From positions 248,001-312,000 of the forward strand of contig JBCBSU010000002.1 in assembly GCA_039818985.1 (NCBI GenBank): a stretch of 64,000 bases of DNA, read 5' to 3'. Every line of letters starts with the position of its first letter. Positions within the stretch are counted from its first letter, which is position 1. Shown in pieces: positions 56,894-64,000 of the stretch. The translations under genes were made by a program, and so were the position numbers. The notes beneath the pieces were generated by a model. The model was not told where the DNA came from. It searched no databases and worked only from the letters and a program-made list of their open reading frames with translations. This stretch comes from Pseudomonadota bacterium (GTDB taxonomy: Bacteria; Pseudomonadota; Alphaproteobacteria; Sphingomonadales; Sphingomonadaceae).

Positions 56894-56946
56894 GTGGTGT
56901 AATAGGAGAACATTCGTTAGCGAAATGTAACACCACTCAGAAAAGC
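56894..56946. repeat. Nested stem-loop
   Basis: GTGGTGT (56894-56900) pairs with ACACCAC (56940-56946); inside, ACATTCG pairs with CGAAATGT around TTAG. The nested arms form one long hairpin about 110 bases before the small membrane gene. A regulatory RNA or a recombination site is possible. Confidence 0.4.
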
Positions 56947-57057
56947 CGCAGATTAAGCAAAGGCTGACTGCCGCATTTTCAATGTAACAATTCACACCAT
57001 GGCATTTGTCTTGTTGTGCAAATTATCATTGAAGGCGGGAATTCAGGAGTCATTGCA

Positions 57058-57249
57058 ATGTCTGAGGATCAAACCCAAGCGCAATTTTATCAAGTTTTTT
57101 TAAAAATTGAAAATAAGCGTGAAAATACCAAGCGCCTTCAATCTACTTTAAGGTGGCTGTCTCCTGTGTTGGCACTTATAGTTATATCACTGACTCGGAC
57201 TGACCAAGAAGTAGCAAGGGTTATATTCAATATACCGCCTACTTTTTGA
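57058..57249 (+). CDS. Small membrane protein
   Basis: 63 residues starting MSEDQTQAQFYQ, with AGGAG about 9 bases before the ATG at 57058. The first half is charged (KIENKRENTKRLQSTL), the second has one membrane segment (WLSPVLALIVISL). No family recognised. It is AT-rich like the defence cargo before it and lies next to the broken integrase gene. Confidence 0.5.
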   Translation: MSEDQTQAQFYQVFLKIENKRENTKRLQSTLRWLSPVLALIVISLTRTDQEVARVIFNIPPTF

Positions 57250-57479
57250 CGGCTGAACCACCCGCTAACCTAAGCATTTCTCATTCAAATCCTTGATAAT
57301 CATCATTATTTATACTCGATTTATATAGCTTAATTACGGTATACAAATCCGTTGAATTCATAGCCCTGATATTCAAATACAACTCTATAAATATCACTCC
57401 AAATTATTTATTCCGCCTATATTCTTGTTTTCCGGCTACCTCAAACACCTTGACCTTTTTTTGGCGGCTTGATTTTGAC

Positions 57480-58079
57480 TCACGCGACGAGCTTCATCTG
57501 GCTAACTTCTGCTTCCCACATACGCTTGGCAAAGAGGCGTTCTTCATTCCCAACCGCGTTGAGATAGATTGCCGTGGTTGCGGGTGAGGCATGGCCCATC
57601 TAGCGCTGGATAAGGTTTGGTGGCACGGACCGGGTGGCAGCCCAGATGCCAAAGCCATGCCGTAAGCCTTTGCAAGTTGCCATCGGCCCCGTGATGTTTG
57701 CGGCGCGCATGACGCGCTTGATCCAGCGCCATGCTGTGCTCCGGTGAATAGTCCATAGGTTGGCTTCGCCGGATGCTTTGACAGCCAAGAGCATCTCGGT
57801 GATGGCTCTTGGCACCGGGACGCAGCGAAACACCAGCTTGCGGCGCTTCAATGTCTGGAAAGTAATCACCCGGCGCTCCGGGTCGATATGAAAGCGCTTG
57901 AGGGATAAAGCTTCCGACACGCGGCAACCCGTATAGGCGAGCAGATAGCACAGCGCTTTGATCTTCGGCGGCTCATGGTTGGCTGCCTCTAGGAAGCGCG
58001 CTCTCTCGTCTTCCGAGACATATTTGCGCCGCCCCGCTTCATCAAAAATCTGCCAGTCTATGGACTGTTGATAGGCCAT
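57480..58079 (-). pseudogene. Tyrosine integrase interrupted by an amber codon
   Basis: From the ATG at 58079 (MAYQQSIDWQIFDEAG, with GGAGAAGAAAG upstream) the frame runs 159 codons to a TAG at 57602-57600, then continues to a TGA at 57482-57480. The part before the TAG has the first catalytic Arg (TGCRVSEALSLKRF) and the second box (KGLRHGFGIWA). The part after has WMGHASPATTAIYLNA-like MGHASPATTAIYLN, with the last His and the nucleophilic Tyr. A TGG-to-TAG change at codon 160 would explain it. Unless read through, the protein lacks its active Tyr and cannot recombine. Confidence 0.82.
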
Positions 58080-58297
58080 CTTTCTTCTCCGATTTAACGC
58101 GCAACACTCTGCACAAGTCTGTTGCGACGAGTTGAGTGAGAAAGTCAGCAATCGCGCCACTTCTGCCGATTGCCTCATTTATAGGAAATCAGCCGCACAC
58201 CAGTTAAGTCAATGAAATCTATAGAAAGCCCTGCAACATTTTTGTGCATAAGGTTGCATTTTGTCATGCCGGACCCTGATCGAACAGGGAGAATCGC

Positions 58298-58546
58298 ATG
58301 GCAAAACATGACGTGAATGTCGGGGTTAAGCGGACCGTCGCAGGGGCGGCCTTTATCTTTAGCGCGCTGGCTGTTGGTATCATTGACGCCCGCTTTGGGA
58401 TAACCGACATACCGCTTATTACCGGGATCGTTGGCGGGATTATCGGCTGGGGCATTGCGCATAGCGCGCCCGGTGCAGGCGGCGGCATTGTTGCCTTATC
58501 AGGGCTTGCACTGGCCCTCATAATCTTTGCAGGGCCACCGAGCTAA
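58298..58546 (+). CDS. Small membrane protein of the conjugation region
   Basis: 82 residues starting MAKHDVNVGVKRTVAG, with GGGAG upstream. Two or three hydrophobic, Gly-rich segments (TVAGAAFIFSALAVGII, PLITGIVGGIIGWGIA, GIVALSGLALALIIFAG). It resembles in layout small T4SS-associated membrane proteins but I recognise no family. The stop shares one base with the next start (TAATG). Confidence 0.65.
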   Translation: MAKHDVNVGVKRTVAGAAFIFSALAVGIIDARFGITDIPLITGIVGGIIGWGIAHSAPGAGGGIVALSGLALALIIFAGPPS

Positions 58547-58968
58547 TGCGCGGGCACGTCATAGCGTGGGCAATGGCTGGTCTGGCTGTTATCGTATCGG
58601 AAAGCGAACCAGCAAAGGCGCAAGACCAGCCTTCACAAACACAATCCGTTCAGTTTTTGGAGGATGCTGACAGCGCGGCCAACCAATGGGTTCAGCAAAA
58701 TCCTAGAGGTATAGCGGTAGCAATTAGGCTCGGTGCGGGCACGCCTGTGCCCGTTGCGCGGATAGAATCGACTCTTCGCTCTGACTTTCGGGCTCATGGT
58801 ATCCATCTTGTGCGGTTCTTTTACGAGCGTGGAGGCGATGGAGGTTCTTCGGTAGCATACCAAACGCGCAACCATGCATGGGGTCCGTTTGGTCTTGCGG
58901 TATCGCGCGATAAAGTCGCGGAAGCCGCTGCGCAGCATCTGTTTGAGCTGCGTCGCGGGTTAAATTAG
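58546..58968 (+). CDS. Exported hypothetical protein
   Basis: 140 residues. A signal peptide (MRGHVIAWAMAGLAVIVSESEPAKA) is followed by a Gln/Ser-rich part and a domain with IAVAIRLGAGTPVPVARIESTLRSDFRAHGIHLVRFFYERGGDG. The rest, TRNHAWGPFGLAVSRDKVAEAAAQHLFEL, looks compact. No known domain. Translationally coupled to the small membrane protein before it, so the two probably act together in the cell envelope. Confidence 0.65.
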   Translation: MRGHVIAWAMAGLAVIVSESEPAKAQDQPSQTQSVQFLEDADSAANQWVQQNPRGIAVAIRLGAGTPVPVARIESTLRSDFRAHGIHLVRFFYERGGDGGSSVAYQTRNHAWGPFGLAVSRDKVAEAAAQHLFELRRGLN

Positions 58969-58983
58969 CGCTCAAAGGTTTTA

Positions 58984-59706
58984 TCAAACACCAAAGTTTG
59001 CCGCTTCTGATGAAGTCGTTGAGGTTGCCTCTATGTGGCGATTATCAACCGCCTGTTTTGCATGATCGTCGACAACACGGCGCGCGTTATCGTAAGTTGA
59101 GCTAGCTGCAAAATCTCGGTCTAATGCATCGCGTTCTGTATCCGAGAGTGCCGGATCATTGCGTCGTTCCAGATGCGCATCAACCTCACGCTTCCGGTAT
59201 TGCGCTTGCGCCCATTCGGCATAGCGGGCGGTGTCCGGGTCATCGGCATATTCGGCCCTGATCTGGCCGTTCTCGTCGATCATGGTGGCAATCAACACGG
59301 TCTCTAAGCGCTCGCGATAATCGGCCATGGTCTCGTCCTCGCGGCGCTGCGGAATGTCATCCGGGTCCATGACCTTATTGGCGATCTGCTCGCGCCAGGC
59401 ATCACCCATTTCTGCCTCGAATGCGTCTTCTAGTGCTGCAATCTGACGGTCGAGCTGCGCCGATAGACGGCAGGCTTGATCGGCTATACTTAGCTGTGTT
59501 TGTTGCTGATCACTTTGGCGTTTCCTACTGTCCGCGCTACGGCTCTCGGTGGCGGATCGTTGCGAACCAGCCAGAATAATGGATGTGCCTTTATCATCGG
59601 CAGTGTAGGCCGCCAGCGCCTGCGAGCGTAGCTCGTGCTCGTTTGCGCTCAGCGTGAAGTCACTTTTCAGATTTAACGGTGTTGTGTCCTTGCCATCACC
59701 CGGCAT
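58984..59706 (-). CDS. Hydrophilic protein of unknown function, mobile-element type
   Basis: 240 residues from the ATG at 59706; a GTG at 59709 is one codon earlier. The protein is rich in Asp, Glu, Arg and Gln with helical repeats (ADQACRLSAQLDRQIAALEDAFEAEMGDAWREQIANKVMD). No signal peptide or membrane segment. I do not recognise a family. It is convergent with the exported protein gene and divergent from the next cargo. Confidence 0.6.
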   Translation of the reverse strand: MPGDGKDTTPLNLKSDFTLSANEHELRSQALAAYTADDKGTSIILAGSQRSATESRSADSRKRQSDQQQTQLSIADQACRLSAQLDRQIAALEDAFEAEMGDAWREQIANKVMDPDDIPQRREDETMADYRERLETVLIATMIDENGQIRAEYADDPDTARYAEWAQAQYRKREVDAHLERRNDPALSDTERDALDRDFAASSTYDNARRVVDDHAKQAVDNRHIEATSTTSSEAANFGV

Positions 59707-59852
59707 CACTCCCTCATATGGCCGCGCCTTATGGGCGTCTGACCACCATAATTATCTCATATTCATGGTAAAAATTCTGTTAACACTGCGGAGAAAAGCG
59801 ATGGCCCAGCCAAAGCTAGGCCATACTGACTTAAAAAACCCTAGAAAACAAT

Positions 59853-60323
59853 TTACGTGTCGTTTGCTGGATATTCGTCAGCGATATCTTGCGACGGCTC
59901 CCCCAGATCACAATTTCCTTGATTAGCGATCTCACTGAAGCTGTATCTGAAAGTAGCATCTCTAAGGGCCGTATATAAAACTCCACTTCGCCCATACTGC
60001 TTTGCTAGGTCAACTGCCATTAGACCACTATGGTTTTGAAGATAAGGTATGATGTCCTTCTGCTCTAAAAGCCAGAGAACACTTTCTTCATTACCATGCA
60101 TCGCCGCATGATGCAGCGCCGACATTCCAGTTCTGGGTTCTTGGTAGTTAACACTGACGCCATGATTCAATGCTTTTTCCATGACTACAATGTCATTACG
60201 AACTGCGGCGTCAATTAACAATTCTAAATAATCTATGCTATCTCCTAAAAAATAAAATCCACCTTTGTTTGCAAGGTATGCCCTAACAGATTCGGGGTCT
60301 AGAGCTGTTACTATTACTTCCAT
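59853..60323 (-). CDS. Ankyrin-repeat protein, AT-rich cargo
   Basis: 156 residues from the ATG at 60323 (MEVIVTALDPESV), with GGAG 8 bases before it. Two to three ankyrin repeats are visible: LLIDAAVRNDIVVMEKALNHGVSVNYQEP, TGMSALHHAAMHGNEESVLWLLEQKD and GLMAVDLAKQYGRSGVLYTALRDA. Ankyrin proteins bind other proteins. The start shares one base with the stop of the 321-residue gene (TAATG), so the pair is translationally coupled. An effector and partner or immunity arrangement is possible but not shown. Confidence 0.7.
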   Translation of the reverse strand: MEVIVTALDPESVRAYLANKGGFYFLGDSIDYLELLIDAAVRNDIVVMEKALNHGVSVNYQEPRTGMSALHHAAMHGNEESVLWLLEQKDIIPYLQNHSGLMAVDLAKQYGRSGVLYTALRDATFRYSFSEIANQGNCDLGEPSQDIADEYPANDT

Positions 60324-61288
60324 TATATTATACTCCATTTAATTTGGTCAATAATATTTCGGATATTTAACGTGCAATATAGATCTTCGATTGCACCTTT
60401 ATTGGAACTTTGGCTTTTATAGCAGATAGTCCCTGCTTCTTCAGCGTAGTCGCATTTTGATAATGCTGAGAGAAATCTGAGGTGGAATGGGTCTGATTCC
60501 GACTGATGAAAATCAATGCCTAATCGACCATTCTCGGTTTGCTGTCGCTGATGAAGTACATGACTTGTGGCGATACCATCTGACTGATTTCTGAAGATAC
60601 AAGTATATTGGCTAAAGTCTTGTGGGAATATCAATCCAAATAGGGGCAATCCTACTTGTTCACCTTTATATACATGAATTAATGTTGCCTCTAACGCACG
60701 GCTTCCATCTCTTTTATTGAAAATTAATATCGCATCACTTACCACGCCTTCCGGCACTAGTGCGCTGCGGCCAGAAAGTGCGGCTCGCACGTGCCAGTAA
60801 CCAGACATCAATTGCAAACTCGCGGCAGCCTCATCGTTTACACTATCAGAGACTTTACTCTGGGCACTGCTTGCTAATGGAAAACTAAAAAGTCGTTCGG
60901 CTACCCTTATTATAGTGTCATCATCGGCCATGTTGTATAAATCATCAGCACGCTTCTTGGTCTGATATCTTCGATAATCTAAGAGAATCTGAAAGAATTG
61001 TGTGTCTGGAATAAGCCCTCTATTAAAATAGTCATTCACACTTCCAAGCCAGTTTCTAAAACTAATCTTGAATGTCTTATCTACAAAATACCCCGTCACG
61101 TTCCCAATATCTGTTGCAATTTTGGTGCTACCAATGCCGCGGCGGTGTTGCTCAATCTTATACCATCGCCAGCAATCATATTCGTCTCTGACATCAACCC
61201 CAGGAAGACCGCTAGTAGTGAAAGCCCATTCCCTGTTAGTCATTGGGCATCTATCAATTATAGTGTTCTCGCTAGCATAATAGTCCAT
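60323..61288 (-). CDS. Protein of unknown function, AT-rich cargo
   Basis: 321 residues with GGAGCTCAAA before the ATG. The N-terminal half is polar and helical (EYDCWRWYKIEQHRRGIGSTKIATDIGNVTGYFVDKTFKISFRNWL), and the second half is mixed (GYWHVRAALSGRSALVPEGVVSDAILIFNKRD). No motif, signal or membrane segment was recognised. Base composition is AT-rich compared with the conjugation genes, so it is foreign cargo. Coupled to the ankyrin gene by TAATG. Confidence 0.6.
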   Translation of the reverse strand: MDYYASENTIIDRCPMTNREWAFTTSGLPGVDVRDEYDCWRWYKIEQHRRGIGSTKIATDIGNVTGYFVDKTFKISFRNWLGSVNDYFNRGLIPDTQFFQILLDYRRYQTKKRADDLYNMADDDTIIRVAERLFSFPLASSAQSKVSDSVNDEAAASLQLMSGYWHVRAALSGRSALVPEGVVSDAILIFNKRDGSRALEATLIHVYKGEQVGLPLFGLIFPQDFSQYTCIFRNQSDGIATSHVLHQRQQTENGRLGIDFHQSESDPFHLRFLSALSKCDYAEEAGTICYKSQSSNKGAIEDLYCTLNIRNIIDQIKWSII

Positions 61289-61501
61289 TTTGAGCTCCGG
61301 CCATCGGCATAGTTTTCTATCTTACCGCGTATTTAGCAGAATTAGAACATTGCGATTATCAGCTTGGTCAACTTGACCAACCCTTGCTTTGTTCACGTTG
61401 ACCCGTGAGATTGAAGAAGCCCGCATTTCCAGTCATTTGAATAACAACAGATATAACCTCGTTGTTTCAACCGTGGATATATTTACAAAAAAGGTAGATA
61501 G

Positions 61502-61804
61502 ATGGGCAGAACACTAAACAAAGGCCGTAGTGCATTTACTTCAGCTTCGGATATGCTTGCCAATGTAGGCGGTGTTGCAGCGACATTCTTTCTGGCCCCG
61601 CTGCTTTTTCACGCGTCGGTCAGTGATGCGCAGGTCTTTGCCCTCAGCAACTACGGCCATGGCTGGGATTGGCTTGTGTCGATCCTCTGGGCCTTGGGTT
61701 GCGGCCTGATCACATTTGCAGGATCGAAAATGCTGCTGGCGGTCACATTCCGCCTTGGCTCGGCGCGTCTGACTGCGCTTATTTTCGGCCGCGACCAATA
61801 CTAA
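61502..61804 (+). CDS. Small membrane protein of the conjugation region
   Basis: 100 residues starting MGRTLNKGRSAFTSAS, with AAGGTAGATAG before the ATG. Two membrane segments (ANVGGVAATFFLAPLLFHAS and WLVSILWALGCGLITFAGSKMLLAVTF). Short, two-segment proteins of this sort are common next to coupling-protein genes. No family assigned. Confidence 0.6.
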   Translation: MGRTLNKGRSAFTSASDMLANVGGVAATFFLAPLLFHASVSDAQVFALSNYGHGWDWLVSILWALGCGLITFAGSKMLLAVTFRLGSARLTALIFGRDQY

Positions 61805-61832
61805 CCAACCATTGAAAGGAGGTGATTTCGCT

Positions 61833-61970
61833 ATGCCAAAGAAAACCACATATCGTCCCGTTGGGACGGTTTGGAAGGAAGAAACCGTCAAGGAAGATGG
61901 TATTCCGCCTTGGGGCTGGATCGTCATGATCCTGATCGGCCTCGCCATGCTGGGGCAGTGCTCCGGCTAG
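61833..61970 (+). CDS. Very small membrane protein
   Basis: 45 residues, MPKKTTYRPVGTVWKEETVK and a hydrophobic end (GWIVMILIGLAMLGQCSG). A near-perfect ribosome site, AAAGGAGGTGATTT, precedes the ATG, so expression is likely strong. It lies 28 bases after the 100-residue membrane gene. Confidence 0.6.
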   Translation: MPKKTTYRPVGTVWKEETVKEDGIPPWGWIVMILIGLAMLGQCSG

Positions 61971-62103
61971 GCTAAGCCAGACGAGGAAACAGCGCGCGGG
62001 TTTCCTCGGCTCATACACATTCTCTCTCTCACAATTTTGAACCTTGCAGCCGGGTCGCTTTGCGATTTTCGGGACGGTCCGGCTGTGCCTTGGAGAGCCG
62101 ACA

Positions 62104-63702
62104 ATGGAAAACGAAACCTTCCGCTATGGCAGCGCGCGCTTTGTCTTTGATGACGAGCTGGGTAGCGCCGGATTTTTCAAACATACAGCCAATAGCCTGA
62201 TGGTCGGCTTTGCGGGCAACCGCCCCATTTACTGGAACGGCGCGGGTGGCGCGCTGCTTATTGCAGGCGCGCGCTCGGGCAAGCTGCGCGATGTGCTGGG
62301 CTATAATATCTGCGCTGGCACTTATGCTCATTCCATGCTGGTGCTCGACATGAAGGGCGAACTGGCCGCGATCAGCCAAGACCAAACAAAAGCCGGCAAG
62401 CATTGCCTTTACTGGAATCCCGCAGGGCTGCACGGCCTGCCGCAACATCGTATCAATCCGGTCGATTATATCCGCAAGGACAGTCCGACACTGGTGTCGG
62501 ATGTCAAAGTCTTCTGCCAGAACTTCTTTCCAAAGTCCGGCGGCGATAATTCGGAGTATTTTGACAGCCGCGCACAGGCCTTTGGTGAAGCGGTGATCCT
62601 CACAATCACATATCTGGACGAGGTTCTGACGCTGCCGCGTCTTTATGAGGTGCTCAACCTCATTCCGGGCAATAGCGAAGAATGGATGAACTTCGCCTAT
62701 GATATGCACCAGTGCGGCTTTCCAATTGCCAAGGCAGTTGAGGAAGAAATAGCCGCCTCGCGGGATAGCTCATCCAACGGCTTCCAGGGCATTCTCGGCA
62801 CGATCATGAAGGGCATCGCGTCCCTGTCTGATCCGGCGCTTATGGTTTCGGTCTCACCGCCATTCACGGCGTCCATGGCCGACATGTGTGGCTCTAAACC
62901 GACCCATGTTAATCTGATGCCGCCCGCTGAGTTTATCGAAAGCTGGTCGCCCGTCATTAAAGCGCTGTTCGTGGCGGGCATGATCTACAAGAGCCGTGCG
63001 CCACAGGCCAAGCCGCAGACTTGGATCATTGATGAATGCGCTCAGCTTGGCGCGTTCCCATTGGTCACACGCATGTTCACCTATGGCGCAGGCATCGGCA
63101 TTCGCCCTTGGGCCATCTACCAGAGCTTGGACCAATTAAAGGCCACTGGGCCGGAAGCGCAGAACATCATCCCGGCCAGTGCAGCCTGTCAAAGCTGGTT
63201 CGGCGTGCGCGATTACCCAACCGCCAAGCGCCTGTCGGATATGCTTGGCAGCGAGACGCTGGAATATAACGAGTCTCTCTCCCAGCGCCGCGCAAACCTC
63301 TCTTATCAACAAAGCATTGATGCGCTGCTGACGGGTGGTGATCCGATTGAGGCGAGCTTGCACCTAGCGCATTATGATCAGGCCTCTCGGCACCGCTCCA
63401 AACAGCAACGCTTGCTGCGTTCACCCGATGAAATTTTGAACATGCCGGAAGGCAAACAGTTCATCTTTGCCGATGGTCTGGATCACCCCGCCTATGCGGA
63501 TCGCAAGCCCTATTATGAGCAACGCTTTATGGCCGGGCGCTACCATCCCAACCCTTATTACCCGCCATTGGACCGGGTGAGAGTTAAGGCGCTGATCGGG
63601 CATAAATGGCTCCGAGTCAGAAAAAGCCCTGTGCCAAGCCGCTATGCTGGCTATCCGCAATATGCGGGCGGACAATGGTCCTTTGTGGATATGGGCCAAT
63701 GA
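62104..63702 (+). CDS. VirD4/TraG-like coupling protein of a T4SS
   Basis: 532 residues starting MENETFRYGSARF, with GGAG upstream. It brings the relaxase-DNA complex to the secretion channel using ATP. The region G55-K60 (GARSGK) is the Walker A, but the next residue is Leu where Ser or Thr is expected. The DEAD-like Walker B is WIIDECAQLGAF (about 309-320). No clear N-terminal membrane segment is present, so it is the short, soluble form. The stop overlaps the next start (ATGA). Confidence 0.85.
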   Translation: MENETFRYGSARFVFDDELGSAGFFKHTANSLMVGFAGNRPIYWNGAGGALLIAGARSGKLRDVLGYNICAGTYAHSMLVLDMKGELAAISQDQTKAGKHCLYWNPAGLHGLPQHRINPVDYIRKDSPTLVSDVKVFCQNFFPKSGGDNSEYFDSRAQAFGEAVILTITYLDEVLTLPRLYEVLNLIPGNSEEWMNFAYDMHQCGFPIAKAVEEEIAASRDSSSNGFQGILGTIMKGIASLSDPALMVSVSPPFTASMADMCGSKPTHVNLMPPAEFIESWSPVIKALFVAGMIYKSRAPQAKPQTWIIDECAQLGAFPLVTRMFTYGAGIGIRPWAIYQSLDQLKATGPEAQNIIPASAACQSWFGVRDYPTAKRLSDMLGSETLEYNESLSQRRANLSYQQSIDALLTGGDPIEASLHLAHYDQASRHRSKQQRLLRSPDEILNMPEGKQFIFADGLDHPAYADRKPYYEQRFMAGRYHPNPYYPPLDRVRVKALIGHKWLRVRKSPVPSRYAGYPQYAGGQWSFVDMGQ

Positions 63703-64000
63703 GCTTTACGACCACCCCAAAGGGTTTTGCTGAAAATGCCCCGAAAGCTGGCAAGGCATTTGACCGGGCCAATGACCCTGCCCGCAAGGCATTCATTGCC
63801 AAGCGGCAAGCTGAAAAGGCGCAAGCGCAAGAGCGAACACAATCGCAGCAACACGCGGCGGTTCCAACAAAGGCGGAGCTTGACCACCTGACAGCGCAGC
63901 GTGCGACGCCAAAACCCACGTTGGCGCTTACGCCTGATGGCTCGGTGCGGCGATCAGTCGATCAAGCGGCAATCACGCGCATTGAAGATCGCATCCGCTT
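63699..64000 (+). CDS. Partial gene, conjugation-region protein
   Basis: It begins MSFTTTPKGFAENAPKAG at 63699, overlapping the VirD4 stop (ATGA), and runs off the right edge after 100 codons. The start is polar, with RKAFIAKRQAEKAQAQERTQS at about 32-52, close to a stretch near the C terminus of the relaxase. The rest (about 55-100) is hydrophilic (KAELDHLTAQRATPKPTLALTPDGSVRR). No family is visible in the partial sequence. Confidence 0.55.
   Translation, partial: MSFTTTPKGFAENAPKAGKAFDRANDPARKAFIAKRQAEKAQAQERTQSQQHAAVPTKAELDHLTAQRATPKPTLALTPDGSVRRSVDQAAITRIEDRIR

Larger units (their letters stand above)
56423..57057. other. AT-rich intergenic region with two inverted repeats, no gene
   Basis: This holds the presumed promoter of the leftward methyltransferase operon and the upstream side of a small membrane gene. 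Apart from the two stem-loops listed separately I see no coding frame with a ribosome site. The stretch 56750-57000 is strongly AT-rich. Confidence 0.6.

Overview
This window looks like a chromosome segment of a sphingomonad-type alphaproteobacterium (Sphingomonadales), judged from protein style rather than any search. It carries a magnesium-type porphobilinogen synthase, class Ia ribonucleotide reductase, class I fumarase, KatG, a DksA-like protein next to YdcH and many GC-rich, tightly packed genes. Bases 1-48000 are mostly core and lifestyle genes. Bases 48000-64000 are a mobile element with conjugation genes and defence cargo.

Left half (1-28300): M23 peptidase, hemB, gamma carbonic anhydrase, a PAS protein, two tandem related small membrane proteins, a secreted nuclease, then a leftward run of acyltransferase, DsrE, DUF952, DksA-like and DUF465 genes. 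An AT-rich 524-codon gene of unknown function sits directly behind nrdB. A 260-bp palindromic element and a glycosyltransferase gene separate nrdB from nrdA. Fumarase, a putative metallopeptidase, a divergent MarR/DUF3237 pair, katG, a TetR/PhyH pair, an SDR and a trans-sulfuration enzyme follow.

Middle (28300-48000): a leftward operon of pepN, pgeF, a DASS transporter, an HscC-type Hsp70 and a membrane J-like protein. Next come an M48 protease, an epimerase, a DMT exporter, threonine aldolase and an amidase. A four-gene group follows that has the B2 protease, ABC exporter and nucleotidyltransferase typical of lasso-peptide loci plus a LuxR regulator, but no recognisable cyclase or precursor.

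Right end (48143-64000): a mobilisable or conjugative element. It has mobC, a relaxase, a candidate oriT, a tyrosine integrase broken by an amber codon, several small membrane proteins and a VirD4-like coupling protein. Two cargo blocks sit inside. One is a leftward five-gene operon in which every junction overlaps: a PaeR7I/XhoI-type methyltransferase and endonuclease, then a three-gene ABC-three-component (ABC-3C) system made of a nuclease-like effector, a middle component and an SMC/Rad50-like DUF3732 ATPase. The other is an AT-rich pair, a 321-residue unknown protein and an ankyrin protein, coupled by TAATG. The fused restriction-modification plus ABC-3C operon is the best candidate here for a little-described system.

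No tRNA, rRNA, CRISPR array or complete insertion sequence was recognised.
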